From: Eucommia ulmoides
Taxonomy: Eukaryota > Streptophyta > Magnoliopsida > Garryales > Eucommiaceae
NCBI GenBank assembly: GCA_016647705.1
Contig: CM028338.1
Coordinates: 10,291,240-10,355,239, forward strand
DNA: 64,000 nucleotides
Direction: 5' to 3'
Every line of letters begins with the position of its first letter. Position 1 is the stretch's first letter. The translations under genes were made by a program, and so were the position numbers. Of the stretch, positions 49,363 to 60,600 are shown one piece after another. The notes below the pieces were generated by a model, which saw only the letters and a list, made by a program, of their open reading frames with translations, was not told the DNA's origin and made no database searches.

Positions 49363-50868
49363 ATACTTTTGTAATTGTAACAGTCCTACATAATTTTTAA
49401 TAAGTAGAATGTCACCAACTTACAACACCAGAAAACAAATAGCCTTTCCATCTATTTTATTGTACACACATGGATCATCCATGTTTTAAAGGTAACCAAA
49501 CAATTTGATTGTCTTATCAAAATGGATGTTCCAACTTCTAGAAGTTGGCTTAAGTCCAAAAATGGACTTTTACAACTTCCATGCCTTCTGGATTTCGCCT
49601 TTGACTACGAAGCTCTTTGCTTGATGCATGTAACTGTTTTACTCTATGTTTTAATTAAGGAAAACCGTCTTTACATCCATCTTCCGAATTTCATTGTCAT
49701 AGAATGAAGATATAGCTAATAGGATCCTAATAAACTTTAAAATGGAGAATGAAAAAAAGTCTCTTTATAGTCAATTCTTTGACGTTGAGTATATCCCTTC
49801 GCCACAAGTATTGACTTAAACACGTCCAATTTTTTTTCTTAAAGATACATTCATACCCAATGGAAACAATTCTCAGGTGGATCCACAAGTGTCCATACTC
49901 AATCAGTATATATGGAGTCCATTTCAGATTTCACCGCCATTCACTACTTTTGACTCTTGATATCTAACATTACCTACTTATAATTAGCGGGATCGTTGCC
50001 TCTTACTAGAAGTAGCTTATCTATATCCTTCTGTTCAAGATCTTTCATATATCTATTAGGAGGAGTCGAGGTTCTACCTGATCTACAAGGAATTTGTGTA
50101 CTGGATGCATTTACTACAGTTAGTTTTCACATTTGTAGTTTGCTTAGCTTTCTTGGTGTCTAACACCTCCACTAAGTCTTTATTTTTCCCAGTGTTTGAT
50201 TCTAATAAACAATTCCCCTAAGAATTCTGTATTTCTATCAACAAATACTCTTTGTTCCTATAGCTGATAGAAGAAGTATCCAATGGTCTCCCTAAGATAC
50301 CCCATAAACCTACATATGTGAGTCCTTGATCCCAACTTTTCAACCTCAAGTCTTTTAACATGAGCTTAACATCCCCAAATCTTAACATACCTAAGATTAG
50401 ATTTTTGTGTTTTAGTAATTAAATCATATCCCCCAAAATGAAATTGGTAAATCAGTGCGACTCATCATTGATCTGACCATATTTAATAAGGTCTAATTTA
50501 TCCTTGTTGATACACCATTTGACTATAGAGTAGCAAGAGGATTCCACTGGAAAAGTATACCATTAAGCTTGACATAGTCCAAAAACTAAGGATAAGTATT
50601 CACCACTTCGATCTGATCGGAGTGCCTTAATATGCTTCCCGATTTGTTTCTCTATTTCATTTTTGAATTCTTTGAACATTTCAAAAGCATCAGACTTGTG
50701 TCTCAAAAGATACATCAAATCATACCTAGAGTGATCATCAATAAAGGTTATGAAGTATGAAAATCCACCTCAAGCTGAGGAGCTCATGGGCCCACATCAA
50801 ATTTGTGAGGCCTTAGATGTCTACCTCGAGCGAAGTCCTTGAATCATATCAATATCATAGACCTTAGA
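49363..50868 (-). pseudogene. Copia-X RT and integrase remnant
   Basis: Continuation of the Copia-X pol broken at 37787. Near 49370-49480 the minus strand reads DDPCVYNKIDGKAICFLVL then VGDILLI, so the YVDD box is decayed (stop plus VGD). Near 50590-50760 the integrase core is readable across frames: ITFIDDHSRYDLMYLLRHKS, AFEMFKEFKNEIEKQIGKH, ALRSDRSGEYLS. In between, the frames are too broken to follow. The domain order is right for a minus-strand copia element. It ends near 50868 where an opposite-orientation LTR copy begins. Confidence 0.75.
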
Positions 50869-52470
50869 TGTTGAGTTGAATGTATAGTTATTTAATATGA
50901 CTAAAAAGATGAGACTAAATACATTCTGTGACTTTATATTCCAATTTATTCCTAGTCGGTATTGGATTGTTAAAAATAGTCTTCAACAATCTACGATAAT
51001 TTTTTCCTTTGTTTTCTCTTTAAAAATGGTGAATCTCAAATCATTAGTATGAGATACTAGAACAACCAAAAGAGAGACTTACTAATGCAGTAAGGGACCA
51101 TACATGATCATCCTTGATATCCTACATGGTAATTTTGCTTGAGTCAAAATAGGATGTCGAAAGTGTGATTGTATTTTTGGATCCTTTGAATTGAGTTGTT
51201 ATATGTTACATGTATGGGTTACTATATTTTGATAATACTAAGTGTTGTTATCTAGACATGTGCTTTCAAAGGTATTTATTGGGTATAGTAGGACATACAT
51301 GCGAGTATACAAGTATGCAAGATAGAACATATCCTTCTTAGCAAAAACAAATGTGATGTTTGATTCAATTTAATATAATTCACCCAAACTTCTAGCCAGA
51401 GCATTGTAATAATTGGGATGAGATTCCGATTGCTATCACAAATGATTATATTATCAATCAAAATACATATGATTGGAGTAAGAGTTTTTTACTTAACTAT
51501 ACCATGTTGGTTCTTTTGGATACATGAATAGAGAGATCGTATAATATGCATAACATACCTAAGGAGGTTCTCTTGGTTGAATTACTGCCAATTGGACATA
51601 GCTGTGATTTGTGGGTAGACGTAACTCACAGTCAGATGAAATGCCTTCAGGGGAAAAATATTTTCTTCTAGAAGGGCAAAAGTGGAATTTTTATAGTTTT
51701 ATTAATAAATTCATTAGTAAATAATTAATTAATTTATAAATTATTTTTGCCATTGAACTTTTAGTATGAACCTAATGGGTCACATGCAATTGAAACTTAA
51801 AGTTAGAAGAATCCTTAAAAAAAGAACAGGTAGTAATGTCTAACTTAAGGAGTTTGAGGGTCAAAGTGTGAATACAGAAAAGAGGGGTCCAGGGTTTTGA
51901 ATCCTGAACAGTGTTTATAAGGTGGAAGACCAGTAATGGCCGCCCAAGACAAGGAATTATGGCCACACCAATTTTTTGCCACTCCCATGTTTTTTATGAG
52001 GCAATTAGCTTATTTTGTTTGTGAGATTTCATTTTCTGAATTCACTTATTGATTTGAATCTTACTACCTCCTAAATTCAAATTAGAGTCATCAAGGAGTC
52101 TTTGGATTAGATTTAATTGTTAGTAAGCACAAGAATACTTTTCTTTCGAAGATCCTTTGTGTGGATATTGTTAGAGGTAAAACATTTGTGTCACGTTTTG
52201 GAGAATCGAATCTCTCGTGACGATTTTGCTCGTGTTTAAACATTCTCAGAAAAATCAACTCAAATCATGCCTTGGGAACTATCAGTTTTGAGGTTGAAAC
52301 ACCAAAAAATATAACACTTCTATTAAATGCGATTTAATATTTCTCTACTTATTGTTTTAATGTTAATACGGATAGAACTAACTTCAGGGTATTTGATATT
52401 AAGTGTGATTTAATTTTTTTTTTAAATATTTCTCTACATAAATATGTCGTTTTAATATCCTATCCCTTCA
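50869..52470 (+). mobile_element. Copia-X-type LTR, opposite orientation
   Basis: Collinear, in reverse, with the pieces 35500-35300, 24097-23913 and 20454-19181 of the Copia-X 3' LTR. Shared lines include GTTCTAGTATCTCATACTAA (complement at about 51043-51062) and TTCAAAGGTATT (51266). It ends CCCTTCA at 52470. The left end is uncertain and a 5-bp duplication is not clear. It may be an independent solo LTR or the product of an inversion. Confidence 0.65.
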
Positions 52471-52741
52471 GATTAGAAAGTCTCGAATGAGCTCGGGGGG
52501 AGTAGATGCAAGCATAGAGGGACCTTGCCGAACTACTATAAATTCGGTGCCAAGTGACTTTATACCTTTCTCTGTGCTTTTGTAATTGTTCTTATTTATT
52601 TGTCTTGTCATTCCAATGCACATACTTAACACTTGAATAAATTGGTAATAATATGTGAAGTGAATTTTTAAAGAAAGACAAAATTGACTAAGTTATTTGT
52701 CATACTCAATTTACCCCCTCTTTGGCGAATTTTGGCCAACA
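52471..52741 (+). mobile_element. Sirevirus-like LTR tail fragment
   Basis: The last 270 bp of an LTR related to the Sirevirus family: GAGCTCGGGGGGAGTAGATG, then a cytosine-rich ACCCCCTCTTTGG and the end GGCCAACA. It is truncated on the left by the Copia-X LTR and is not followed by a primer-binding site. Confidence 0.6.
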
Positions 52742-53349
52742 GTCTTCACTTCTCTTCACAATTCTCTCCAATTTTACATGCCTACACAAATGATGATTGG
52801 GCTAAGATCCCACCAATCGGCGCTAAATTACAATATATCATTTCTTCCTTGTAGACTATCATTTTGTGGCATGGTAAAAAAGTTAACAGTTGTCAAGCAC
52901 AAAAGCAGAGTACTATGCTCCTGCTAATGGTACTCAAGAATTACTGACTCTAATGGTTACTTGATGACATGAGAGTATCATTTCCCGATACGACCACTAT
53001 TTATTAAGAAAATTAAAATGTCCTCTCCCGATACATCATTATATTCTCTAGAATATTGTTTGCTTCCATTCAGTTAGTTCTGTCGAACAAACTGCAGATA
53101 TTTTCACCAATTTCCATCATATGAGACACTTTTACGCTTTACTTTTCAAACTCGAGTTGAAATCAACTTTACTACCTTGATTTTGAAGGAAGATATTAAT
53201 TGATGTATATATTGGTCTTGACCATTAGGTTAAACCCCAAACCCTAATCCCTACCTATATGGGCAGGCACCTATGCACATCTCAGTATTTCTGTATACTT
53301 TTTACACATATAAATACAATTATTTTATATCTTTCATTTATTCTATCAA
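52742..53349 (+). pseudogene. Copia RNase H end with short 3' LTR
   Basis: Broken frames read STKAEYYAPANGTQELLTL (about 52900) and SSVEQTADIFTNFHHMRHF (about 53083), the end of a copia RNase H. A polypurine GAAGGAAGAT precedes a roughly 150-bp LTR, TGATGTATATATTGG to TTCTATCA (about 53201-53349), with a TATA-like ATATAAATAC. The short LTR resembles in layout the copia in the NCRK intron. The 5' part is missing. Confidence 0.7.
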
Positions 53350-53887
53350 AGCTAATTAGAACATACTACCACAAATAGTACAATTCATTAGAGAAATAAC
53401 TATAGCACAAAAGAATATACCCGTCGATTAAGGGCTTGTTTGGGAGAATAATTGTAACGATTAAGGGCATGTTTGGGAGAACAATTGTGATAAACTCATG
53501 GATTTTTGTACTTGCAAAGCATGTCCTAGATCCTTGCCTGACCAATTTGTAATAGTTTGATGCGATTTCGTCATTACCGAGCACAAATTTTACGTGTACG
53601 TGTTTAATCAAAAACAGCTTAACAAAAACGTACTAAAATGTGGATGCTATTCGACAAGCCTCTCAAATTTATTAAAAAATGGTGCATTTGCAGAAGTGAC
53701 CAGTATTATTGTCACATACAGAGAGAAATACAAAGTCACACTAACAATTTACCAAACCAGCAATTAGTACAAATTCACAAGACATAGTAGATTCTACCTA
53801 ATACCTTCTAAAGTGTATTAATAACAATAATAATAATAAATAAAACTTCATTTTATTCTCACGCATTCACAGGTAAAGTAATAATGT
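53350..53887. other. Intergenic DNA with short direct repeat
   Basis: The 3' flank of the small gene at 53888-54174. A 36-bp direct repeat, CGATTAAGGGC(T/A)TGTTTGGGAG, lies at 53423-53494. The words resemble MITE termini. An AATAAA on the minus strand at 53857-53852 probably serves the neighbouring gene. Confidence 0.6.
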
Positions 53888-53974
53888 CTATGGAGGGGGG
53901 GGGCCAGGCTCAAACAGTGGAGGGCAACACCATCCCAACAGACCACAGCAACATAGGAACCACAAGCTGCAAAT

Positions 53975-54030
<56 letters not shown>

Positions 54031-54174
54031 TAAACCAATGCCATACAATTTCTTGCTGCATTTAAAATAGATGGAAAAGGAGAGTTACCAGGCGTCAAAA
54101 AATCCACCTGCTGGTGGGCTTGGCACTGGCGGCAATAGGGGTTCTTCTGGACGTGGAGGTGGAGGTGGATCCAT
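53888..54174 (-). CDS. 54-aa proline/cysteine-rich CYSTM-like peptide
   Basis: Two exons, 54174-54089 and 53966-53888, joined by a 122-bp intron with donor G|GTAACT and acceptor TTTGCAG. The reading frame is open across the junction for 54 residues. The N-terminal half is proline- and glutamate-rich (MDPPPPPRPEEPLLPP, AGGFFDA). The second exon gives CLWFLCCCGLLGWCCPP and a proline tail. A short hydrophobic helix packed with cysteines at the C-terminal half is the pattern of plant CYSTM/PCC1-type tail-anchored peptides, linked in the literature to stress responses. A TATTTAAAAG box lies about 60 bp upstream of the ATG and AATAAA about 31 bp after the stop. It lies just downstream of NCRK on the same strand. 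Family membership is inferred from composition only, and function is unknown. It could also be chance, but the splice sites and signals argue for a gene. Confidence 0.65.
53973..54028. repeat. Compound (TA)n(GA)n microsatellite in intron
   Basis: TA repeats followed by GA repeats occupy about half of the 122-bp intron of the small peptide gene. They start only a few bases from the 3' splice site (53967-53968). On the coding strand this gives a (TC)n then (TA)n stretch before TTTGCAG. Confidence 0.95.
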
Positions 54175-54663
54175 GGCTGATGAGAGGGTGTTGAAACCAA
54201 CCAATATATGGTACTGAACACAGAACACTTTTAAATAGTTTATATGGATAGTGAACAAAATGTTCCCAATACTCACATCTCCATCTACCATTCAAAGCAG
54301 ATTTGGAGTGCATTTCCACCTAACACACTGAGACTGAGTAGGAAGAATGAAATTGAAGAAACATGTTGTAATAGAATGAACATCATAAGTAAGATAAGCA
54401 CCTACTAGTCAACTTAGTCTGTCTAAAATAAACATGTTGCAATTTCAACAATAATATCATTATGCCTCCCTCTCATGTTCATTTTTCATTTTTTTTTAAA
54501 TCAAGAAATTAGATCAAATATCAAATATACAATGCTCTTTAGTAGAGATTCTCCGAAAATTGAGGAAAAAGGGGAATTCTAATGGCAAGTTCATGCTAAA
54601 AAGGATTGCCACTTTGTATCTACCGGTTTGATGTAGTTTCTTTGCTCATTTTGGTATTCACAA
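54175..54663. other. Intergenic spacer, NCRK 3' side
   Basis: 490 bp between the NCRK stop codon and the start of the small peptide gene. It should hold the NCRK 3'UTR and the peptide gene's promoter. No other feature supported. Confidence 0.6.
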
Positions 54664-57600
54664 TCATACGGCGGTTTGAACATTCCCCATGCAGAAAGAC
54701 TCGAACCGGGGTTCAGTTAAGTCCACTGCTTCATCATTTTGAGAACGCCTACTTTTGGCATTCGAAGTCAAGAGGATCAACTTCTGAATGTACTCAGCAG
54801 AAGCAGTCTGTATTTCATTTTCATTCGGTTTAACAAAGGGTGTACGGTCTATATTTAATGGTGAGACACATTGAGGTGACTGTCTATTGGATTTCCCTTG
54901 TTTGAGATAGCCACCTTCAGCTGGATCCTGAGTTTGTTTATCACAACCCTCTGTGCCTGCGCCTGGTCCGTTTGTCCTCTGCAAATGTATATATTGAGTG
55001 CCAATTAAAAACATGTACCAATTTTAGACAACAAACCATCCACTACCGTACACCAAACTATTTTTAAAGGATTTTATGGGCACTTCCTAATTTTCTAGAA
55101 AAAAAAAAAAAAAAAAACACTATGCATATTAAGTTATATGTATATTTCATAGTATTTGGGCGGGAAGGAGAATGGAAGGGAAGGAAAAAGCTAGAATTAC
55201 TCATAAAGTCTCTTAAAAACAGTTGAATGCATGACATGTGACTATTTTTCGTCCAAAATTGTAATGGGTATAATATCTTGGACTGTAGTGGGATGATTAA
55301 AAAACTTTTAGGTGTTATATGTTCAAATTGAAATCAGAGGGACCAAAGTCAGATTTTGGTCAAATTTCAAGGGGTACAAAGTGTCAAATCCACTTTAACT
55401 AATGGAATGTAAGTGTTAAAGAATATTTATGTATTTTCTGTATAACTTAGGGTTTCCTGTACGGTTTAGGGTTTGCTGTATGGTTTCTTAATTTCTATTA
55501 TAAATAGAACAGAGAAACTAACACAATGTTAAGTTTTCTCATTCATTTTTCTCTTTAACATGGTATCAATAGCAGGTTATGGGACACTAATCCTGTAGTC
55601 CTGTTCATCCATCATTATTTTTTTTACTCTCTTCCCTCCACTGAAAAAAAAAAAGCGCAAAACAGGAAACGAAATTGTTACAGCTCCTGTTCCAGCCCTA
55701 ATATTCCCACTGCCGAAACCCTAATTCATCACCGCTGCACCTACCACTCAGATCCGACCTTTGCCGACACAATCCGACCCTCGCCATCATCAATTGACTT
55801 CGCCATCACTAATCGGACCAATCGGCAACCTTTACCATTGATTGTTCAACCTTAATCGCCACTGTTCAGGCCAAATCCACCTTCGCCAGTGTTCTCCAGA
55901 CCACATCAATGCTTGTCGCCGCCATCGAACTAGTGCTTTTCTCACTTCGCAATTTCGATTCGCCACTAATTCGAAGCTTGCTGACCATATGTGCGATTCC
56001 AAGCTTTGTCGCCATTGCCTCTGTTTCGAAACAATTGCTAGGGTTTTGAAACCCTAAATTTCTTTAGCCGTTGTTGCCTCTGTCCAGATCCGACAGTGCT
56101 TCTTTGGCCAGACGATAGTAAGTTTACAGTTGAGCTGCTTCTAATGATTTAAGCTCTGCACTTGTTTGTGTTATACTATTGTTGGTTTGTTTCCCTTGTC
56201 AAGTTCTTTGTTTGGTTGTATTGGCGGGCTAATGTCGACGGCTACACCCCAACTGTTAACAACCCGCAAGTTAAACGGGACCAATTATTTATATTGGTCT
56301 CAGGCTGTGAAATAGCCCTTACTGGACAAGAGAAACACCGTCATCTAACGAAAACTGCCCCAACAGAAGATGATAAGAAGTATGATGAATAGATTCAAGT
56401 TGATGCGCAGATTATAGTGTCATTATGGAATTCGATGGAACCTCAAGTTGCTGATTTTTGTACTCATCTTGATACTTGTAAAGCAATATGAGAATATCTT
56501 CGTATGTTATATTCCAATAATCTTACCAAGATGTATGATTTATCGGTCGAATATTTCCAACTTCAGTAAGGCATACAATCCGTTACAGAGTTTTTTGTCA
56601 TATTCAATAGTCTTTATGAGGAGTTAAATATTGTTCTACCAATGACTATTGATTTGAAAGAAATGCAAAAGCAATGTGAATAGATGGCTGTCATGAAATT
56701 CTTAACTGGATTACGCTTAGAATTTGAACTGGTCCGATCTTAGATCCTTTCCAGTGCTACTCTTCCCACTATCAGTGAAACTTATTCCCAAGTCTCTCGT
56801 AGCACTACCAATAACAATGTTTCTAGCTCGAGTTCCTCTGCGCCATTTGAGCATTCGGCCCTTGTTACTCAGATTCCTACACGCGATCGCGGTGATCAAT
56901 CTAGTGGTGGTTCCACTCATGGTGGCGGTGGCCCTCGGGGTAGACGTAGTGGCTATGGTCGTAGCTCACATCGTCAATGTTCCTTTTGTGGAAAAGGGAA
57001 TCATACTAGAGAAACATGTTGGGATTTAGTTGGTTGTTCACCCAAATTCGCCAACGCAGTGACATCTGATCCAAATAATCCTACTATTCCAAAATCTCAG
57101 GTGGCTAAGGACATCTCTGACGAGGAATATGCTTAATTTCTTCAGTATAAGGCATCCCAACAGGCATCTTTTCCCATTCCTTCTTTAGCTCAACAAGGTA
57201 CCTCTACTGTTTGTCTTTCAATTGGCCCTACCCTTTCTTTACCCTGGGTCATAGATTCTGATGCCACTGATCACATGTCAAGTACCTCTTCCCTATTTAC
57301 ATATATTCAGTCATCTTCTTTGTTGTCTCCTGTTACAGTTGTTGATGGTTCCACTGTCCCTATCTGTGGCATTGGCACAGTGGAACCCGCATCCTCTTTA
57401 TCTCTATCCTCTATCTTGTATATCCCTTCATTTTCTTTTAATTTGATGTCAGCCAGTAAGCTCACTTAACATCTTAATTATTCTGTATCATTTTTTCCTG
57501 ATTCTGTCATTCTCCGGGATTTGAGGACGCGGAAGACGATTGGCATAGGGCGTGAGGAAAATGACCTTGATTATTTTGATGATCATGACGAAAGTCTTGC

Positions 57601-60600
57601 TATCCCACCTACTGTCTGCCCTACTATTGCATCAGCTTACCAAATCCACTGTCGCCCCGGTCATCCCAGCCTTGGCTACCTCAAGTTACTTGTTCCTAAT
57701 TTAAGTCATTTGTTTTCATTAGAATGTGAGTCTTGTCAATTGGGTAAGCATCATCGTATTTCATTTGTTTCCCCAGCTCATGTTGGAGCATAAAGTCCTT
57801 TTAGTTTAATTCATTCAGATATTTAGAGTCATTCTCGTGTTATTTCTATATTAGGTTTTCATTATTTTATCATATTTGTGGATGATTTTTCCAAAGTTAC
57901 TTGGATTTATTTAATAAAAGATCGTTCAGAATTGTTTTCTATTTTTTGTGTGTTTTGTGTTGAAATTAAAACTCAATTTGTACCGGTGTGAATTCTTCGA
58001 AGTGATAATGCTCGAGAATACTTTTCTCAGCCATTTACTTCTCTTATGTCACACTCTGGTATCTTACATCAGTTTTCTTGTCCTTATATACCGCAACAAA
58101 ATGGCATTGCTGAGCGTAAGAATCAACATCTCTTAGAAGTGGCTCGTACTCTTCTTTTTGACATGAACGTTCCCGAACACTTCTGGGGTAATGCGGTTCT
58201 TACAGTTTGCTTCTTAATCAATAGGATGCCGTCCACCACCCTAAATGGCAAGGTTCCCTATTCTATTCTTTTTCCTCGTTCCCCCTTGTTTAGTTTACCT
58301 CCTCAAATATTTGGGTATGTTTGTTTTGTTCATCAGTTGACACCCGGCAGGGACAAGTTAGATCCCCGTGCTTTAAAATGTGTTTTCCTCGGCTATTCTC
58401 GCATACAAAAGGGTTATCGTTATTATAGTCCATCATTACATCGCTCATTTGTGTGTACAGATGTTACATTCTTTAAATTTACCCTTTACTTTTCTACCCC
58501 ATCCTCTACGGATGATCTGTATGTTACACTCCATTTTCCAAGTGTGCCAGACCCTACACTATCTTCCTCTACTCTAGCTTCTATCCCGCCTAGTCGTTCT
58601 TCAGCTCCTTTGCAGGTATACTCTCGTCGCCAGAAAGTTGCCTCCACTGTTGCGCCCATCGACTCTGTGTCCTCAAATTTTTCTCCAACTGACCCATTGA
58701 TGTCTGACCTGGACATACCCATTGCCATCCGGAAGGGTAAGCGCACATGTACTAACCATCCTATCTCTAATTTTGTCTTGTATACCCACCTATCTCCTAC
58801 ATACTACTCTTTTATTGCTTCTTTGTCTTCTGTTTCTATTCCTAAGTCTGTTTCAGAGGCCCTCACTCATCCTGGTTGGGCAAAGGCAATGGAAGAAGAA
58901 ATGCTTGCCTTACATCAGAATGACACATGGGATCTCGTCTCGCTTCCGCCTGACAAAACAATAGTTGGATGTAAATGGGTGTACACTGTCAAAGTTCACT
59001 TGGATGGCACCGTTGATCAACTCAAGGCTCGCTTAGTTTCCAAAGGCTATACTCAGGTATACGGTCTTGATTACTATGAGACTTTTTCTCACGTTGCCAA
59101 GCTTGTTTCTGTTTGTTTGTTCATCTCTCTGGTTGTTACCTTTCGTTGGCCATTACATCAGCGCGATATAAAAAATGCTTTCATAAATGGTGATCTGATT
59201 GAGGAGGTATATATGGAGCAATCTCCTGGGTTTGTTGCTCAAGGGAAGTCTGATATGGTATGTCACTTGAAGAAATCCATTTATGGCCTAAAGTAGTCTC
59301 CCAGAGCATGATTTGGAAGATTTAGTGAAGTGGTCATTGAATTTGGTCTTCAGCGTTGCGAAGTCGATCATTCCGTCTTCTATTGGCATAGTAAAGTCGG
59401 GAGAATATTGTTGATTGTGTATGTGGATGACATCGTGATTATCGGGGATGACCACGGTAGTATTCAAGAACTCAAAAGGTTTTTCCATAGTAAGTTTCAA
59501 ACCAAAGATTTGGGTTACCTAAAGTATATCTTGGGGATTGAAGTTGCTCGACCAACTCAAGGTATTTACCTGTCTCAGAGAAAATGTCTTTGACCTATTG
59601 AGCAAAACAGAAATTCTAGGAGTTAAACCGATTGATTCGCTTATGGATCCAAACACCAAATTGTTGTCATATCAGGGTGTACCACTGACAGATGTAGAAC
59701 AATATAGACGGTTAGTTCGGAAATTGAACTACCTGACAATTACCAGGCAAGATATCTCATTTGTTGTTAGTGTTATAAGTCAATTCATGGATCATCCAAT
59801 AACTTGTCACTGAGATGCAGTGATTCGTATTCTTCGATATCTGAAAGGTGCTCCTGGTTACAGTTTACTATATCAAAATTTCAGTCATACTCAAGTAGAA
59901 GGCTACACAGATGCAGATTGGGCCAGATCACCCTTGGATAGGAAGTCTACTACTGGGTATTGTGTGTTTGTTGGTGGTAACCTTTTGTCTTGGAAGAGTA
60001 AAAAGCATATGGTGGTGGCGCGTTCAAGTGCAGAATTAGAATACAGGACAATGGCCCATACCACTTGTGAGTTAACTTGGTTGAAACATTTACTGGAAGA
60101 ACTTGGGTTTGAACACTCTTCACCAATGTATCTGGTTTGTAATAATATAACTCAGTCTTTCATGAGAGAACAAAACACATTGAAATTGATTGTCACTTTA
60201 TTCGAGAAAAATTGTTGCAGAAGCAGATTGAGACTAAACATGTGAATTCAGTTGATCAGTTAACAGATATATTTACTAAACCGTTAGGGGGGTTCAAGGA
60301 TAAAATACATTTGTAACAAGCTAGAAGCATACAATATATATGCTCCAGCTTAAGGAGGAGTGTTAAAGGGTATTTATGTCTTTTCTGTATAACTTAGGGT
60401 TTCCTGTACGGTTTAGAGTTTGCTGTATAGTTTCTTAATTTCTATTATAAATAGAACAGAGAGGCTAACCACAATGTTAAGCTTTCTCATTCATTTTTCT
60501 CTTTAACAGTAAGAGGACTGAGAAGACTTCCCTCAATGAATCATATTTTTAGTGTTTGGAGTATTAGGTGTCAATTTCTCATTGGATTGAATTTCATTTT

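Larger units (their letters stand above)
55414..60508 (+). mobile_element. Ty1/copia element in the last NCRK intron
   Basis: LTRs 55414-55560 (147 bp) and 60361-60508 (148 bp) begin TGTTAAAG and end TTTAACA. The 5-bp duplication GTAAG is perfect (55409-55413, 60509-60513). A primer-binding site TGGTATCAATAGC follows the 5' LTR and a purine tract TTAAGGAGGAG precedes the 3' LTR. The LTRs differ at about 8 positions plus one indel, about 94 percent identity by eye. The internal region holds gag, protease, integrase, RT and RNase H in copia order, with stops. It is transcribed, if at all, against NCRK. Confidence 0.95.

Noticed and set aside
58046-59296. 416-aa ORF as a host gene
   Set aside because: It is copia integrase and RT in the element inserted in the NCRK intron, opposite to the gene.
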